A stretch of DNA of 61,327 nucleotides from Candidatus Gallimonas merdigallinarum (GCA_904373325.1 CAJFFP010000009.1:1-61327), one strand, 5' to 3'; shown: positions 23,874 to 32,898, counted from the stretch's first letter. Notes: a model not told the origin generated them from the letters alone. Numbers and translations are program-made.

Positions 23874-25148
23874 TTATACGTGTTCCAACGCCTGCGCAAG
23901 GTCTGCGATCAGGTCGTCCGCATCCTCGATCCCGACGGAAAGGCGCACGAGATTGGGCGCGATGCCCGCCTGCACGAGCTGTTCGTCCGTCAGTTGGCGG
24001 TGCGTGGTGGAAGCGGGGTGCAGGACGCAGCTTCTGACGTCCGCGACGTGCGTCTCCTGCGTTGCGATTTGCAGGTGCTCCATGAACCGCGCGCACGCCT
24101 TTGCGTCGCCGCGGATGCCGAAGCTCATCATGCCGCCCGTCCCCCTGGGCAGATACTTCTGCGCCAAAGCGTGGTGTTTGTCGGAGGGGAGAGAGGCGTA
24201 ATGCACCCACTCGATTTTGGGGTGTTTTTCGAGGAACGCGGCAATTTTTTCCGCGTTGCGGCAATGGCGTTCCATGCGGAGCGCAAGCGTATCGCTGCCG
24301 AGAATGGTCAGGAACGCGTTCTGCGGGCTCATGATCGCGCCCGTGTCGCGCATCATCTGCGCGCGGCATTTCGTTCCGAACGCGACGGGGAGATCCGCAT
24401 AGACAAGTCCGTGATAGCTCTCGTCGGGAACGTTGAACGCGGGATAGCGTTTGTTGTTTTTAAAGGCGAATTTTCCGCCGTCCACGATCATTCCGCCGAG
24501 CGCCGCCGCGTGTCCGTCCATGTATTTGCTCGTCGAGTGAACGACGATATCCGCGCCGAAATCGAGCGGACGGCACAGAACGGGCGTTGCGAGCGTGTTG
24601 TCGACGATGAACAGCACGCCGTGCTTTTTGCAGAGGGCAGAGATTTTGTCAAAATCGAGCACGACGATGGCGGGGTTTGCGACCGTCTCGGCAAAGACGA
24701 ATTTCGTCTTGTCGTCGATGAGCTTTTCAATTTCCTCGGCGGGCGCTTCCGCGTCGAAAAAGCGCGCCTCGATGCCGAATTTCGGCAGCGTCGTCGAGAA
24801 CAGGTTGAACGAACCGCCGTATATTTCGCTCGCGGTCACGATGTTGTCGCCCGCCTCGCACAGCGTCATGGCGGTCAGCAGGATCGCGGACATTCCCGAA
24901 GCGCAGCCGATGCCGCACACGCCGCCTTCGAGCGCGGCGACTTTCTTTTCAAGGACGTCTACCGTCGGGTTTGCGAGGCGGGAATAGAAAAATCCGTCGC
25001 GTTTCAAGTCGAAGAGGTCAGCCATCGCCTGAGAATCGCCGTAAAAGAACGTGGTGCTCTGGACGATGGGGGGAATGCGGCTCTCGCCCGTCTCGGGCTT
25101 CCAGCCTGCCTGTACGCAAAGGGTATCGATTTTGCAGCTATCTTTCAT
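23874..25148 (-). CDS. metY: O-acetylhomoserine sulfhydrylase
   Basis: This PLP enzyme of the Cys/Met metabolism family makes homocysteine directly from O-acetylhomoserine and sulfide. It has 424 residues, the long form typical of MetY rather than ~380-residue MetB/MetC. The PLP lysine lies in HSTSKYMDGHAA (about residue 206), with RLANPTVDVLEKKVAALEGG and FVFAETVANPA conserved. Order smpB-metY-metA with short gaps indicates co-transcription and a two-step direct sulfhydrylation route. No SAM riboswitch or T-box is visible ahead of the unit. Confidence 0.94.
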   Translation of the reverse strand: MKDSCKIDTLCVQAGWKPETGESRIPPIVQSTTFFYGDSQAMADLFDLKRDGFFYSRLANPTVDVLEKKVAALEGGVCGIGCASGMSAILLTAMTLCEAGDNIVTASEIYGGSFNLFSTTLPKFGIEARFFDAEAPAEEIEKLIDDKTKFVFAETVANPAIVVLDFDKISALCKKHGVLFIVDNTLATPVLCRPLDFGADIVVHSTSKYMDGHAAALGGMIVDGGKFAFKNNKRYPAFNVPDESYHGLVYADLPVAFGTKCRAQMMRDTGAIMSPQNAFLTILGSDTLALRMERHCRNAEKIAAFLEKHPKIEWVHYASLPSDKHHALAQKYLPRGTGGMMSFGIRGDAKACARFMEHLQIATQETHVADVRSCVLHPASTTHRQLTDEQLVQAGIAPNLVRLSVGIEDADDLIADLAQALEHV

Positions 25149-25158
25149 AGGTAGTACC

Positions 25159-25617
25159 TCACTTTGTCATTTCTTTGATGGCGCGGTCCAACGCGCGCTT
25201 CTGATCGCGCTCGGCGAGCGCTCTCTTTTTGTCGTATGTGTGTTTGCCCTTGCAGAGCGCGACTTCCACTTTGATGAGCGCGTCCTTGAAATAGAGTTTC
25301 AGCGGCACGAGGGTATATCCGCGTTCGTTGACTTTGCCCACGATTTTTGAAATCTCCATGCGGTTTAAAAGGAGCTTTCTCTCCCGCCGCGAATCGCGCG
25401 TGGAAAACGCGCCGCTCTTGTCGTAGAGGGCGATGTGCATATTTTTCAGGAAGATCTCACCGCCGCGGATCTCGCAGAAGCTCTCCGAAAGAGAGGCCCT
25501 GCCTTCGCGGATGGACTTGACTTCGCTCCCTTCCAGCACGATGCCTGCCTCGTATCTGTCCTCGATAAAGTACTCGAACGAGGCGGATTTGTTGAGTGCG
25601 ATCGTTTTCACAGCCAT
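25159..25617 (-). CDS. smpB: SsrA-binding protein SmpB
   Basis: SmpB binds tmRNA and rescues stalled ribosomes. The 152 residues include IALNKSASFEYFIEDRYEAGIVLEGSEVKS, the beta-barrel and the basic C-terminal helix (KKRALAERDQKRALDRAIKE). The annotated ATG (25617) lies only 1 nt after a TATAAT on the minus strand. Transcription from that promoter would begin near the third codon, a GTG (25611), which would give a leaderless SmpB starting VKTIALNK. A second promoter further up would include the ATG but no ribosome-binding site. The ssrA gene is not in the window. Confidence 0.94.
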   Translation of the reverse strand: MAVKTIALNKSASFEYFIEDRYEAGIVLEGSEVKSIREGRASLSESFCEIRGGEIFLKNMHIALYDKSGAFSTRDSRRERKLLLNRMEISKIVGKVNERGYTLVPLKLYFKDALIKVEVALCKGKHTYDKKRALAERDQKRALDRAIKEMTK

Positions 25618-25618
25618 A

Positions 25619-25647
25619 ATTATAACATTGAAAGCCTGCAAAATCAA
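25619..25647 (-). promoter_or_regulatory. smpB proximal promoter
   Basis: Minus strand: -35 TTGATT (25647-25642), 17-bp spacer, -10 TATAAT (25624-25619). The -35 lies in the loop of the inverted repeat GCAAAA-TCTTGA-TTTTGC. Confidence 0.6.
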
Positions 25648-25711
25648 GATTTTGCAAACGTGTGACGCCCTATTCTTTTAAAACGGTTGTATGTCTGAAT
25701 TTTACGCTTGT

Positions 25712-25739
25712 ATTATAGCACAACCGGACTTCAATTCAA
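25712..25739 (-). promoter_or_regulatory. smpB distal promoter
   Basis: Minus strand: -35 TTGAAT (25739-25734), 16-bp spacer, -10 TATAAT (25717-25712). It would give an smpB leader of about 90 nt. It sits just after the rnr stop, so smpB-metY-metA need not depend on rnr read-through. Confidence 0.55.
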
Positions 25740-25748
25740 ACGGAAATT

Positions 25749-27833
25749 TTATATTTTTTCAAGAAAAAGGAACTGTACGCGCCGCGCGCCCCAATCCACG
25801 CCCGAAACTTTGACGCGCACGCTCTCGCCGAGGTGGAAACTCGTCCGCGTGCCGCGGAGCAGGAAACGCGTTTCGATATATTCGTAGCTGTCGTCGGGCA
25901 GCGTTTCGATGGGGATAAGCCCCTCAACGGTGTTTGCAAGCTCAACGAATACGCCGAACGAGGTCACGCCCGAGATGGTTGCGTCGTACTCTTCGCCGAT
26001 CTTGTCCTGCATATACGCAACGGTGTAGAGGGCGTCCACGTCCCGCTCCGCCTCGGTGGCGTTCCGTTCGCACGCAGAGGACTGCGTCGAGGCGTCCACA
26101 ACGAATTTCTTGTACTTTTCCCGCGTCTTGTCGGGCTCGGAAAAACTCTCTTTGATGATGCGGTGAATGCACAGATCGGGATAGCGGCGGATGGGGGAGG
26201 TGAAGTGGCAGTAACAGTCGGACGCAAGTCCGAAGTGACCGACGTTTTCGGGCGAGTACACCGCCTTCATCATGGAACGCAGCATCACGCGGTTGACGAG
26301 GGAGTAGAGCGGAGAATCTTCCAAAGAACGAAGCAGTTCCTGATAGTCCGCGGGACTGACCTTGGAAGGGTCGAACTTCACGTGAACGCCCGCTTCCGTC
26401 AGGAACGTGCGGAAGTCCTCCGCCTTTTCCTCGTTGGGGCGTTCGTGAATGCGGTAGACGAAGGGCATTTTCTTCTCCGTCATGATGGTCGCCACGCTCT
26501 CGTTCGCGAGGACCATGAACTGTTCGATCATCTCGTGCGAGATCGTGCGCTGGTAGTCGGGAATAGAAATTTTTCCGTCCTCGTAGAGGATCTTCGCCTC
26601 CTTTACGTCCAGCGCAACGCCGCCGCGCCCTTCGCGCGCGCGTTTTAAGATTTTGGTGAGCTCGGTCGCCGTTTCCACGAACTCCACGATGTCGGGATAG
26701 CGGTCCCGCGCCTCGCGGTATCCTTCGGCGATCGCCGTCACGTCGGTGTAGGTCATGCGGTGGCGGGAGCAGATGACAGAGGGCGCAACGCTGCGTTCCA
26801 GCACCTTGCCGCGGCTGTCGACCGTCATGAAGCAGGAAAGCGTCAGGCGCGGCACGCCCTCGTTGAGCGAACAGATATTGTTGGAGAGCGCGGTGGGGAG
26901 CATGGGGATCACGCGGTCGGGGAAATAAACGCTCGTACCGCGGGCGAACGCCTCGTGATCGAGCACGCCCTTCCACCTGACGTAGTGCGTTACGTCGGCA
27001 ATGTGAACGCCGAGGTAATATTTCCCGTTTTCTTTACGGATGGAAATGGCGTCGTCGATGTCGCGCGTGTCCTCGCCGTCCACGGTGATGATGAGTTCGT
27101 CGCGCAGGTCGATTCGCCCCGCAATGCTTTCAAGGGGATCGCGCTGCGCCTGCCGCTCCGCCTCTTCGAGGACTTCGGCGGGAAATTCCTCTTTCAGATT
27201 GTGGGAACGGATGAGGGAAAGTTCCTCCACAAAGAAATCGCCGCCCTCGCCGAGCACTTCCACAATTTCGCCCTTCGGCGTCTTGCCCTCGAAGTTATAG
27301 ATGCGCACAACGACTTTCGTGCCGCTCGCCGCGCCTTTGCAGCGGTCGCTCGGTACAAAAATATCGTCGCAGAACTTCTTTTCGTCGGGGTGAACGAAGC
27401 CGCCGCTGCGTTCGCGGCGGAAAAGTCCCACAAGGCGGTCGCAGCCGCGCTTCAACACGGCGAGGACTTCGCCCTCGTCGCCCGCGCGCCCGCCCTTGCG
27501 GAAGGCGAGCACCGTGTCGCCGTGGTATGCGCCGCGGAGCGCGCGGTGGGGGATGAAGAGATCCTCCGCCGTCGGGTCGTCGGGAACGAAAAAGCCGAAC
27601 CCGCGCTCGTTGCCCGAGATCGTGCCCCTGACCGCGCCGAACTGTTCCGCCGTGCCGAGCCGCCCGCGCAGGTCGCGCAGCAGCTCGCCCTCGCGGCAGA
27701 GCGTAAAGAGAATGTCGTTAAGGCCTGCCGCCGCTTTGCCTTTCAAGCGCAGCTTTGCGGCGATCTCGTCGGCAGTGAGCAGGGCGAAAGAGCCGTCCTT
27801 TATTTTTTCGAGTAATGTCTGTTTTGCGTTCAT
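25749..27833 (-). CDS. rnr: Ribonuclease R
   Basis: RNase R is a 3'-5' exoribonuclease that degrades structured RNA and works with SmpB/tmRNA on non-stop messages. The 694-residue protein has an N-terminal winged helix (about 1-60), cold-shock domains (about 65-220) and the RNB catalytic domain with the metal-binding aspartates in DTRDIDDAIS (about 257-266). A C-terminal S1 domain (GEEYDATISGVTSFGVFVEL) follows. It lacks the long lysine-rich tail of the E. coli enzyme. secG and smpB flank it, the standard Firmicute order secG-rnr-smpB. No clear ribosome-binding site precedes the ATG. Confidence 0.95.
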   Translation of the reverse strand: MNAKQTLLEKIKDGSFALLTADEIAAKLRLKGKAAAGLNDILFTLCREGELLRDLRGRLGTAEQFGAVRGTISGNERGFGFFVPDDPTAEDLFIPHRALRGAYHGDTVLAFRKGGRAGDEGEVLAVLKRGCDRLVGLFRRERSGGFVHPDEKKFCDDIFVPSDRCKGAASGTKVVVRIYNFEGKTPKGEIVEVLGEGGDFFVEELSLIRSHNLKEEFPAEVLEEAERQAQRDPLESIAGRIDLRDELIITVDGEDTRDIDDAISIRKENGKYYLGVHIADVTHYVRWKGVLDHEAFARGTSVYFPDRVIPMLPTALSNNICSLNEGVPRLTLSCFMTVDSRGKVLERSVAPSVICSRHRMTYTDVTAIAEGYREARDRYPDIVEFVETATELTKILKRAREGRGGVALDVKEAKILYEDGKISIPDYQRTISHEMIEQFMVLANESVATIMTEKKMPFVYRIHERPNEEKAEDFRTFLTEAGVHVKFDPSKVSPADYQELLRSLEDSPLYSLVNRVMLRSMMKAVYSPENVGHFGLASDCYCHFTSPIRRYPDLCIHRIIKESFSEPDKTREKYKKFVVDASTQSSACERNATEAERDVDALYTVAYMQDKIGEEYDATISGVTSFGVFVELANTVEGLIPIETLPDDSYEYIETRFLLRGTRTSFHLGESVRVKVSGVDWGARRVQFLFLEKI

Positions 27834-27876
27834 AGTTATGGATTCAGTATGTGTTCTCCGAAGAAAAATCAGCGGG

Positions 27877-27909
27877 TATCAAAAACGGGCTGCATGAATG
27901 CCGCCCGTT
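27877..27909 (-). terminator. Weak terminator between secG and rnr
   Basis: Minus-strand stem AACGGGC/GCCCGTT (arms 27909-27903 and 27890-27884) is followed by UUUUG. It may only partly stop transcription, since rnr has no obvious promoter of its own. Confidence 0.55.
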
Positions 27910-27929
27910 CTTTGTTGTGTTCAGTTCGA

Positions 27930-28259
27930 TCAGAGTACTTCGCCCCAGATCTGGGGGATCTGCAAAATGAAGAAGATGATCGCAAGTACTGCGAGTACGG
28001 CGAGGCAGATGATCGTCCACATTTTCAGCTTCGATTCGATGGAACGGCCTTTATTCTTGCCGTAGAACGTCTCGCTCGTACCGCCGAGCGCGTCGATCCC
28101 CTGCGAGTTGCCGGGCTGCAACATGACGAGTATGATCGCCGCGAGCGCGGCGATCGCCATGAGCGCGATCAGCGTGTAGTTGATTGCGTAATAGACGGTT
28201 TCAAGCTCCGGACGGTAAAATGTAGCGGGAACAAGTAAATTCAACACAGTCGTATTCAT
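27930..28259 (-). CDS. secG: Preprotein translocase subunit SecG
   Basis: SecG is the small accessory subunit of the SecYEG channel. The 109 residues contain two membrane helices (about 26-46 and 80-100) and the family loop VMLQPGNSQGIDALGGTSETFYGKNKGRS. It is longer than the usual ~75-80 residues because of an N-terminal extension of about 20. AAAAAGGA abuts the ATG, a shorter spacing than normal. It lies upstream of rnr as in other Firmicutes. Confidence 0.92.
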   Translation of the reverse strand: MNTTVLNLLVPATFYRPELETVYYAINYTLIALMAIAALAAIILVMLQPGNSQGIDALGGTSETFYGKNKGRSIESKLKMWTIICLAVLAVLAIIFFILQIPQIWGEVL

Positions 28260-28284
28260 TCCTTTTTTCTAAAATACGAAAAAA

Positions 28285-28313
28285 AGTATAGCATATCCGC
28301 ACCGAAAACACAA
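28285..28313 (-). promoter_or_regulatory. secG promoter
   Basis: Minus strand: -35 TTGTGT (28313-28308), 17-bp spacer, -10 TATACT (28290-28285). It is divergent from the aroK promoter about 85 bp away. Confidence 0.65.
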
Positions 28314-28397
28314 CTTTTTTTGCGGCAATTCCAAAAAAACTTTATATCCGCTCCGTAAATTTTTTTGCCCGAAGGCGGCGGAAACGGCTGCGAGAAA

Positions 28398-28426
28398 TTG
28401 ACAAGATTTCCCGGATAAGATATAAT
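28398..28426 (+). promoter_or_regulatory. aroK promoter, consensus, leaderless type
   Basis: TTGACA (28398-28403), 17-bp spacer, TATAAT (28421-28426): both boxes match consensus. The start site falls at the aroK ATG (28434). Confidence 0.85.
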
Positions 28427-28433
28427 TGTAAAC

Positions 28434-28940
28434 ATGGACGATCTTGTTCTCATCGGAATGCCTTCGTCGGGCAAGAGTACGGCGGGGGTTTTGCTTGCAA
28501 AACGCATCGGTTACGGGTTTATCGATACCGATCTCATCATACAAGGAGAGCAGGGCGCGCTTCTTTCCGAGATCATCGAAAGAGAAGGCGCGGAGGGGTT
28601 TCTCGCCATTGAAGAGCGCGTGAACGCGGGGATCGCAGCCATGCGCTGTGTGATCGCGACGGGCGGCAGCGTCTGCTATTCGCCGCGTGCCATGGAGCAT
28701 CTGAAAAAACTCGGGAAAATCGTCTATCTTGCGCTGAGCGAACAGGAAGTTGCCCGCAGGATCCCCAGCCTTGCAAAGCGCGGGGTGGTGATGCGCGGAG
28801 ACGTCCATACTTTGGAAGAACTTTACGCGGAGCGGGTTCCGCTCTATGAGAAATACGCCGACGTCACCGTGCATTGCGACGGACAGACGATCGACGAAAC
28901 GGTGGCTGCGATTGCCGCCGCAACGGGTTTTAAATTATGA
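28434..28940 (+). CDS. aroK: Shikimate kinase
   Basis: Shikimate kinase phosphorylates shikimate on the way to chorismate. The 168-residue P-loop protein has Walker A GMPSSGKST (residues 8-16), the shikimate-binding DTDLIIQ and GGSVCY motifs and a lid arginine near SLAKRGVVMRG. No ribosome-binding site is present, and the -10 box ends 7 nt before the ATG, so translation probably starts at the mRNA 5' end. The TGA overlaps the ATG of the next gene. Confidence 0.93.
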   Translation: MDDLVLIGMPSSGKSTAGVLLAKRIGYGFIDTDLIIQGEQGALLSEIIEREGAEGFLAIEERVNAGIAAMRCVIATGGSVCYSPRAMEHLKKLGKIVYLALSEQEVARRIPSLAKRGVVMRGDVHTLEELYAERVPLYEKYADVTVHCDGQTIDETVAAIAAATGFKL

Positions 28941-29902
28941 GAATTTGTATTTACGGCGCCGGCGCGATGGGGACGTCGCTCGGCGTTTTATTGGACGAAA
29001 TGTCTCTCGATTTCGTCACGCATAACGCCGCGCACGCCGAGGCGATGAACCGCGACGGCGCGATCATAGAGGGTGCGCTCACGAAGTGCGTGAAAGTCCG
29101 CGCCAAACTCCCTTCCGAAATGGAGGGGCAGTACGATATCGTGATTCTTGCGGTCAAACAGCGCGAAAATCATGCGGCTTCCATTTTCTTGAAACCTTTT
29201 TTGAAGGAGGACGGCGCGCTCGTCACCGTTCAGAACGGACTTCCCGAGCGGGAGCTTGCGGAAGTGTTCGGCAAGGACAGAGTGTACGGCTGCGCGCTCT
29301 CGTGGAGCGCGGAGACGGTCCGCCCGGGCGTGGTGCGCGTGACGAGCGACACGGGCTTTCATCTCGCGCTCGGCGCGTACGGAAAGGGCAGACGACTGGA
29401 AGAGCTTGCACCGCTCTTCGCGCACGCGGGCACGCTCACGGTGGGCGATCTCGCGGAGATCAGGTTTGCCAAACTTGCCGTCAACGCCTCTTTTTCCACG
29501 CTTTCGGCGATTTCGGGGCTTACGTTCTATGAGCTTGCCAAAAAACACAGAACGCTCTCGCTGGCGCTCATCAGAGAGGTGCTTGCGGTCGCAAAGGGGT
29601 GCGGGTGCGAAAAACTTCCCTTGAACGGACACGATTTATTCAAAGTGTTCGGCGGGAAGTTCGCGAAGATTTTGCTTCCGATTGCCATGAAATCGTACAA
29701 AGAGACGCGCTCGGGAATGCTGCGCGATATTCAGGCGGGGAGGCGGTGCGACGTCGATTTCGTCGCGGGCGCCGCCGTACGCGCGGGCAGGGACTGCGGC
29801 GTTCCCACGCCGCTGATGGAACGCGCCGTCGCGCTCGTGCATGACGTGGAGAACGGCATTGCCGAAATCGCGCCCGAAACGCTCAGGCTGCTTCAAGAAT
29901 AA
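28937..29902 (+). CDS. Ketopantoate reductase family protein (PanE/ApbA)
   Basis: This 321-residue protein has an N-terminal Rossmann fold (ICIYGAGAMGTSLG), the family segments VILAVKQREN and VTVQNGLPE, and a C-terminal helical domain (LAEIRFAKLAVNASFSTLSAISG and SGMLRDIQAGRRCDVDFVAGAAV) with the catalytic lysine region. PanE reduces 2-dehydropantoate to pantoate for CoA synthesis. Many family members act on other 2-oxo acids, so the precise substrate is open. It is translationally coupled to aroK (4-nt overlap). Confidence 0.85.
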   Translation: MRICIYGAGAMGTSLGVLLDEMSLDFVTHNAAHAEAMNRDGAIIEGALTKCVKVRAKLPSEMEGQYDIVILAVKQRENHAASIFLKPFLKEDGALVTVQNGLPERELAEVFGKDRVYGCALSWSAETVRPGVVRVTSDTGFHLALGAYGKGRRLEELAPLFAHAGTLTVGDLAEIRFAKLAVNASFSTLSAISGLTFYELAKKHRTLSLALIREVLAVAKGCGCEKLPLNGHDLFKVFGGKFAKILLPIAMKSYKETRSGMLRDIQAGRRCDVDFVAGAAVRAGRDCGVPTPLMERAVALVHDVENGIAEIAPETLRLLQE

Positions 29903-29921
29903 CCGTTTAAGGATGTTACAT

Positions 29922-31559
29922 ATGGATTTGGAAAAACTCGCCGAAAGGCTGCTCCCGGGGGAGTATCCGTCCCTCGAATCGATTGAAAACCGCTACCCGC
30001 CGCGCGATTTGCCCGCGGGCGCAGAAGTTACGCGCCTTGCGCCGTCGCCCACGGGGTTTATTCATCTCGGCAATCTCTTCGTTGCGATTGCGAACGAGCG
30101 CATTGCGCACCTCAGCGGCGGAACGCTCTATCTCAGAATTGAAGATACCGACTTGAAGCGCAAAGTGGACGGCGCGGTGGAGGCGGTCATTGCCGCGCTC
30201 GACTATTTCGATATCCGCTTTGACGAGGGCGCGGAGATCGACGGCAGCAACGCTTACGGACCGTATTATCAGCGTCAGCGCGCCGAAATTTACCGCGCGT
30301 ACGCCAAAGACCTAATCAGAAGAGGGCGCGCGTATCCCTGTTTCTGCACGGAGGAGGAGCTTTCCGCCCTGCGCGACGAGCAGGTGAAAAACAAGGAGAT
30401 CACGGGCTATTACGGAAAATACGCCAAGTGCCGCAATATGAGCGAGGCGGAAATTTACGCCGCGCTCGACGCGGGAAAGCCGTACGTCATTCGTCTCAGG
30501 TCGATGGGCGACCCCGCGCACAAGCTCGCTTTCCACGACGAGATCAAGGGCGACGTGACCGTGACGGAAAACGATCAGGACGTTGTCATTCTTAAATCGG
30601 ACGGGATTCCGACCTATCACTTTGCGCACGCGATCGACGATCATCTCATGCGGACGACGCTCGTCATCCGCGGGGAGGAGTGGCTCGCCTCGCTGCCCAT
30701 TCACCTTGAACTGTTCGATGTTCTGGGTTTCCCGCGCCCCAAGTACGGGCATAACTGCTCGCTCATGAAGATGGACGGCGAGAGCAAGCGCAAACTTTCC
30801 AAGCGCAAAGATCCCGAATTGTCGCTCTCGTTCTATCGGCAGGAGGGCTATCATCCGTTCGCCGTCAAGGTGTATATGCTGACCCTCCTCAATTCCGATT
30901 TTGAGGAATGGCACAGAAAATTTCCCGAAAGGCCGCTGGAAGAATTTGCCTTCCGCATTAACAAGATGAGCCGCAGCGGCGCGCTGTTCGATCTGGACAA
31001 GCTCAACGATATTTCAAAAACGGAGCTTTCGCAGCTCTCGCCCGAGGCAATGCTCGCCTTTTTGAAGGAGTGGGCGTTCGCGTTCGGCACGGAAAAAGAG
31101 CAGTCGTATTTTGCGGATGAGGAATACCTTCTCAGAGTGCTTGCGCTCTGCATGGGCGTGGGCGGGAAGAAACGCCGCAAAGACTTCGTTACGGCAAAAC
31201 AGGCGGTTGCCGAAATCGGCTACTTCTTCGGCGACCGCGTGCAGAAAGATGAGTATCGCGTCGATAACGCCATGCGGGACGCAGTTTTGCACGGTTTTTT
31301 GCAGACGTACGATTACGCGGACGACGCGCAGACGTGGTTTTCCAAGGTCAAGGAACTTGCCGCTTCTTTGGGCTTCGCCGCGGAGATGCGCGACTATAAA
31401 GCGAACCCCGAGGCGTACCGCGGGAGCGTTGCCGACGTTGCGGAAGTCCTGCGCATTGCAGTGACGGGCAGGGCAAATTCGCCCGATCTCTGGACGATCA
31501 TGCGCATTCTCGGAGACGGGCGCGCCCGCGAACGCGTCGCGCAGGCGATCAATTCATAA
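29922..31559 (+). CDS. gltX: Glutamyl-tRNA synthetase
   Basis: GltX charges tRNA-Glu and, in organisms with GatCAB, also tRNA-Gln. The 545-residue class I synthetase has a HIGH-like APSPTGFIHLGN (about residues 36-47) and a KMSKS-like KRKLSKRKDPE (about 288-298). The N-terminal MDLEKLAERLLPGEYPSLES extension is typical of a clostridial GltX subfamily. I start at 29922 because AAGGA lies 9 nt upstream; an ATG three codons earlier is too close to it. It follows the panE-like gene by 19 nt. Confidence 0.94.
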   Translation: MDLEKLAERLLPGEYPSLESIENRYPPRDLPAGAEVTRLAPSPTGFIHLGNLFVAIANERIAHLSGGTLYLRIEDTDLKRKVDGAVEAVIAALDYFDIRFDEGAEIDGSNAYGPYYQRQRAEIYRAYAKDLIRRGRAYPCFCTEEELSALRDEQVKNKEITGYYGKYAKCRNMSEAEIYAALDAGKPYVIRLRSMGDPAHKLAFHDEIKGDVTVTENDQDVVILKSDGIPTYHFAHAIDDHLMRTTLVIRGEEWLASLPIHLELFDVLGFPRPKYGHNCSLMKMDGESKRKLSKRKDPELSLSFYRQEGYHPFAVKVYMLTLLNSDFEEWHRKFPERPLEEFAFRINKMSRSGALFDLDKLNDISKTELSQLSPEAMLAFLKEWAFAFGTEKEQSYFADEEYLLRVLALCMGVGGKKRRKDFVTAKQAVAEIGYFFGDRVQKDEYRVDNAMRDAVLHGFLQTYDYADDAQTWFSKVKELAASLGFAAEMRDYKANPEAYRGSVADVAEVLRIAVTGRANSPDLWTIMRILGDGRARERVAQAINS

Positions 31560-31573
31560 CGGAAGGAGTCATC

Positions 31574-32404
31574 ATGAGCAGAGCGGACGAAATCTTTATT
31601 GCGAACTGCAAAGACATCATGCAAAACGGCGTATGGGATACCAACGCGCAGGTGCGCCCGCGCTGGGAGGACGGTACGCCCGCGCACACCGTCAAAAAAT
31701 TCTGTATCGTCAATCGATATAATTTGCAGGAAGAATTTCCCATTCTCACCATTCGCCGCACGGCGTTCAAAACGTGCATCAAGGAAATTCTCTGGATCTG
31801 GCAGAAGAAGAGCAATAATATTCACGATCTCGACGCGCACATCTGGGACAGCTGGGCGGACGAGACGGGTTCGATCGGCAAAGCGTACGGCTATCAGCTC
31901 GGCAAAAAGTCGATCTATAAGGAAGGGGAGTTCGATCAGGTCGACCGCGTGCTGTACGATCTGAAACACAATCCCGCGTCCCGCCGTATTATGACCAATC
32001 TCTATAACTTTGACGATCTGCACGAAATGCACCTCTACCCGTGCGCCTATTCCATGACGTTCAACGTCTCGGGCGATACGCTCAACGGGATCCTCAATCA
32101 GCGCTCCAACGATATGCTGACCGCGAATAATTGGAACGTGGTGCAGTACGCCGTTCTCCTCATCATGATGGCGCAGGCGAGCGGCTTCAAGGCGGGCGAG
32201 CTGGTACACGTCATTGCCGACGCGCATCTGTACGACCGCCACCTTCCCATCGTGGAGGAAATCATCAAAAACGAGCCGAAGCCCGCGCCTAAACTCGTCG
32301 TCGATCCCTCCGTCAAAAACTTCTACGATTTTACGGCGGACAGCTTCCGCCTTGAAAACTATGAATACACGCCGCTCGACGTGAAAATTCCGGTGGCAAT
32401 ATGA
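31574..32404 (+). CDS. thyA: Thymidylate synthase
   Basis: ThyA methylates dUMP to dTMP using methylene-tetrahydrofolate and releases dihydrofolate, which the coupled FolA recycles. The 276-residue protein has the catalytic cysteine in LYPCAYSMTFNV (about residue 156) rather than the more familiar PCH context, followed by LNQRSNDMLTANNWN. This is the clostridial ThyA variant. GGAAGGAG precedes the ATG. Its TGA overlaps the folA ATG. Confidence 0.95.
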   Translation: MSRADEIFIANCKDIMQNGVWDTNAQVRPRWEDGTPAHTVKKFCIVNRYNLQEEFPILTIRRTAFKTCIKEILWIWQKKSNNIHDLDAHIWDSWADETGSIGKAYGYQLGKKSIYKEGEFDQVDRVLYDLKHNPASRRIMTNLYNFDDLHEMHLYPCAYSMTFNVSGDTLNGILNQRSNDMLTANNWNVVQYAVLLIMMAQASGFKAGELVHVIADAHLYDRHLPIVEEIIKNEPKPAPKLVVDPSVKNFYDFTADSFRLENYEYTPLDVKIPVAI

Positions 32405-32898
32405 GAGCGATTTTTCATGCAGACAGAGAGTGGGGCATCGGGCGCGGCAATGCGCTCATGTTCTCCATTCCGCAGGATATGAAGTTTTTCCGCGAGACGA
32501 CCAAGGGAAAGGTCGTTGTAATGGGGTTGAACACGCTGCTTTCCTTCCCGAACGGCAAGCCGCTGAAAAACCGCGTCAATATCGTCCTCTGTCCCGACGA
32601 CGTGCCTGAGGACGTGATCACCGTGCATTCTCCGCAGGAGCTTTTCGAGGAAGTCAAAAAGTATCCCGCGGACGACGTGTTCGTCATCGGCGGAGCGAGC
32701 GTGTATCGTCTGCTCATTCCGTACTGCACCGAAGTGCTCGTGACGCGGGTGGACGCGGTGGGCGGCGCGGATACGTTCGTACCCGATCTCGATCGGGACG
32801 AGAACTTTGCGCTCGTCTCCGAAAGCGCGCCCGTGGAGGATAACGGATACACGTTTACCTTCCGCACCTATCGGAATCTTGCGCCGAAAGCGTACTGA
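32401..32898 (+). CDS. folA: Dihydrofolate reductase
   Basis: FolA reduces dihydrofolate with NADPH. The 165-residue protein has IFHADREWGIGRGNALMFSIPQDMKFF, with the catalytic acidic residue in the PQDM segment, the NADPH-binding VVVMGLNTLLSFP, and FVIGGASVYRLLIPY. It is the second gene of the thyA-folA pair (4-nt overlap), the standard arrangement, and is followed by a terminator. Confidence 0.94.
   Translation: MRAIFHADREWGIGRGNALMFSIPQDMKFFRETTKGKVVVMGLNTLLSFPNGKPLKNRVNIVLCPDDVPEDVITVHSPQELFEEVKKYPADDVFVIGGASVYRLLIPYCTEVLVTRVDAVGGADTFVPDLDRDENFALVSESAPVEDNGYTFTFRTYRNLAPKAY

Noticed and set aside
25618..25748. SAM riboswitch or T-box ahead of smpB-metY-metA
   Set aside because: The gap is about 130 nt and holds two promoters; none of the conserved riboswitch or T-box sequences is visible.
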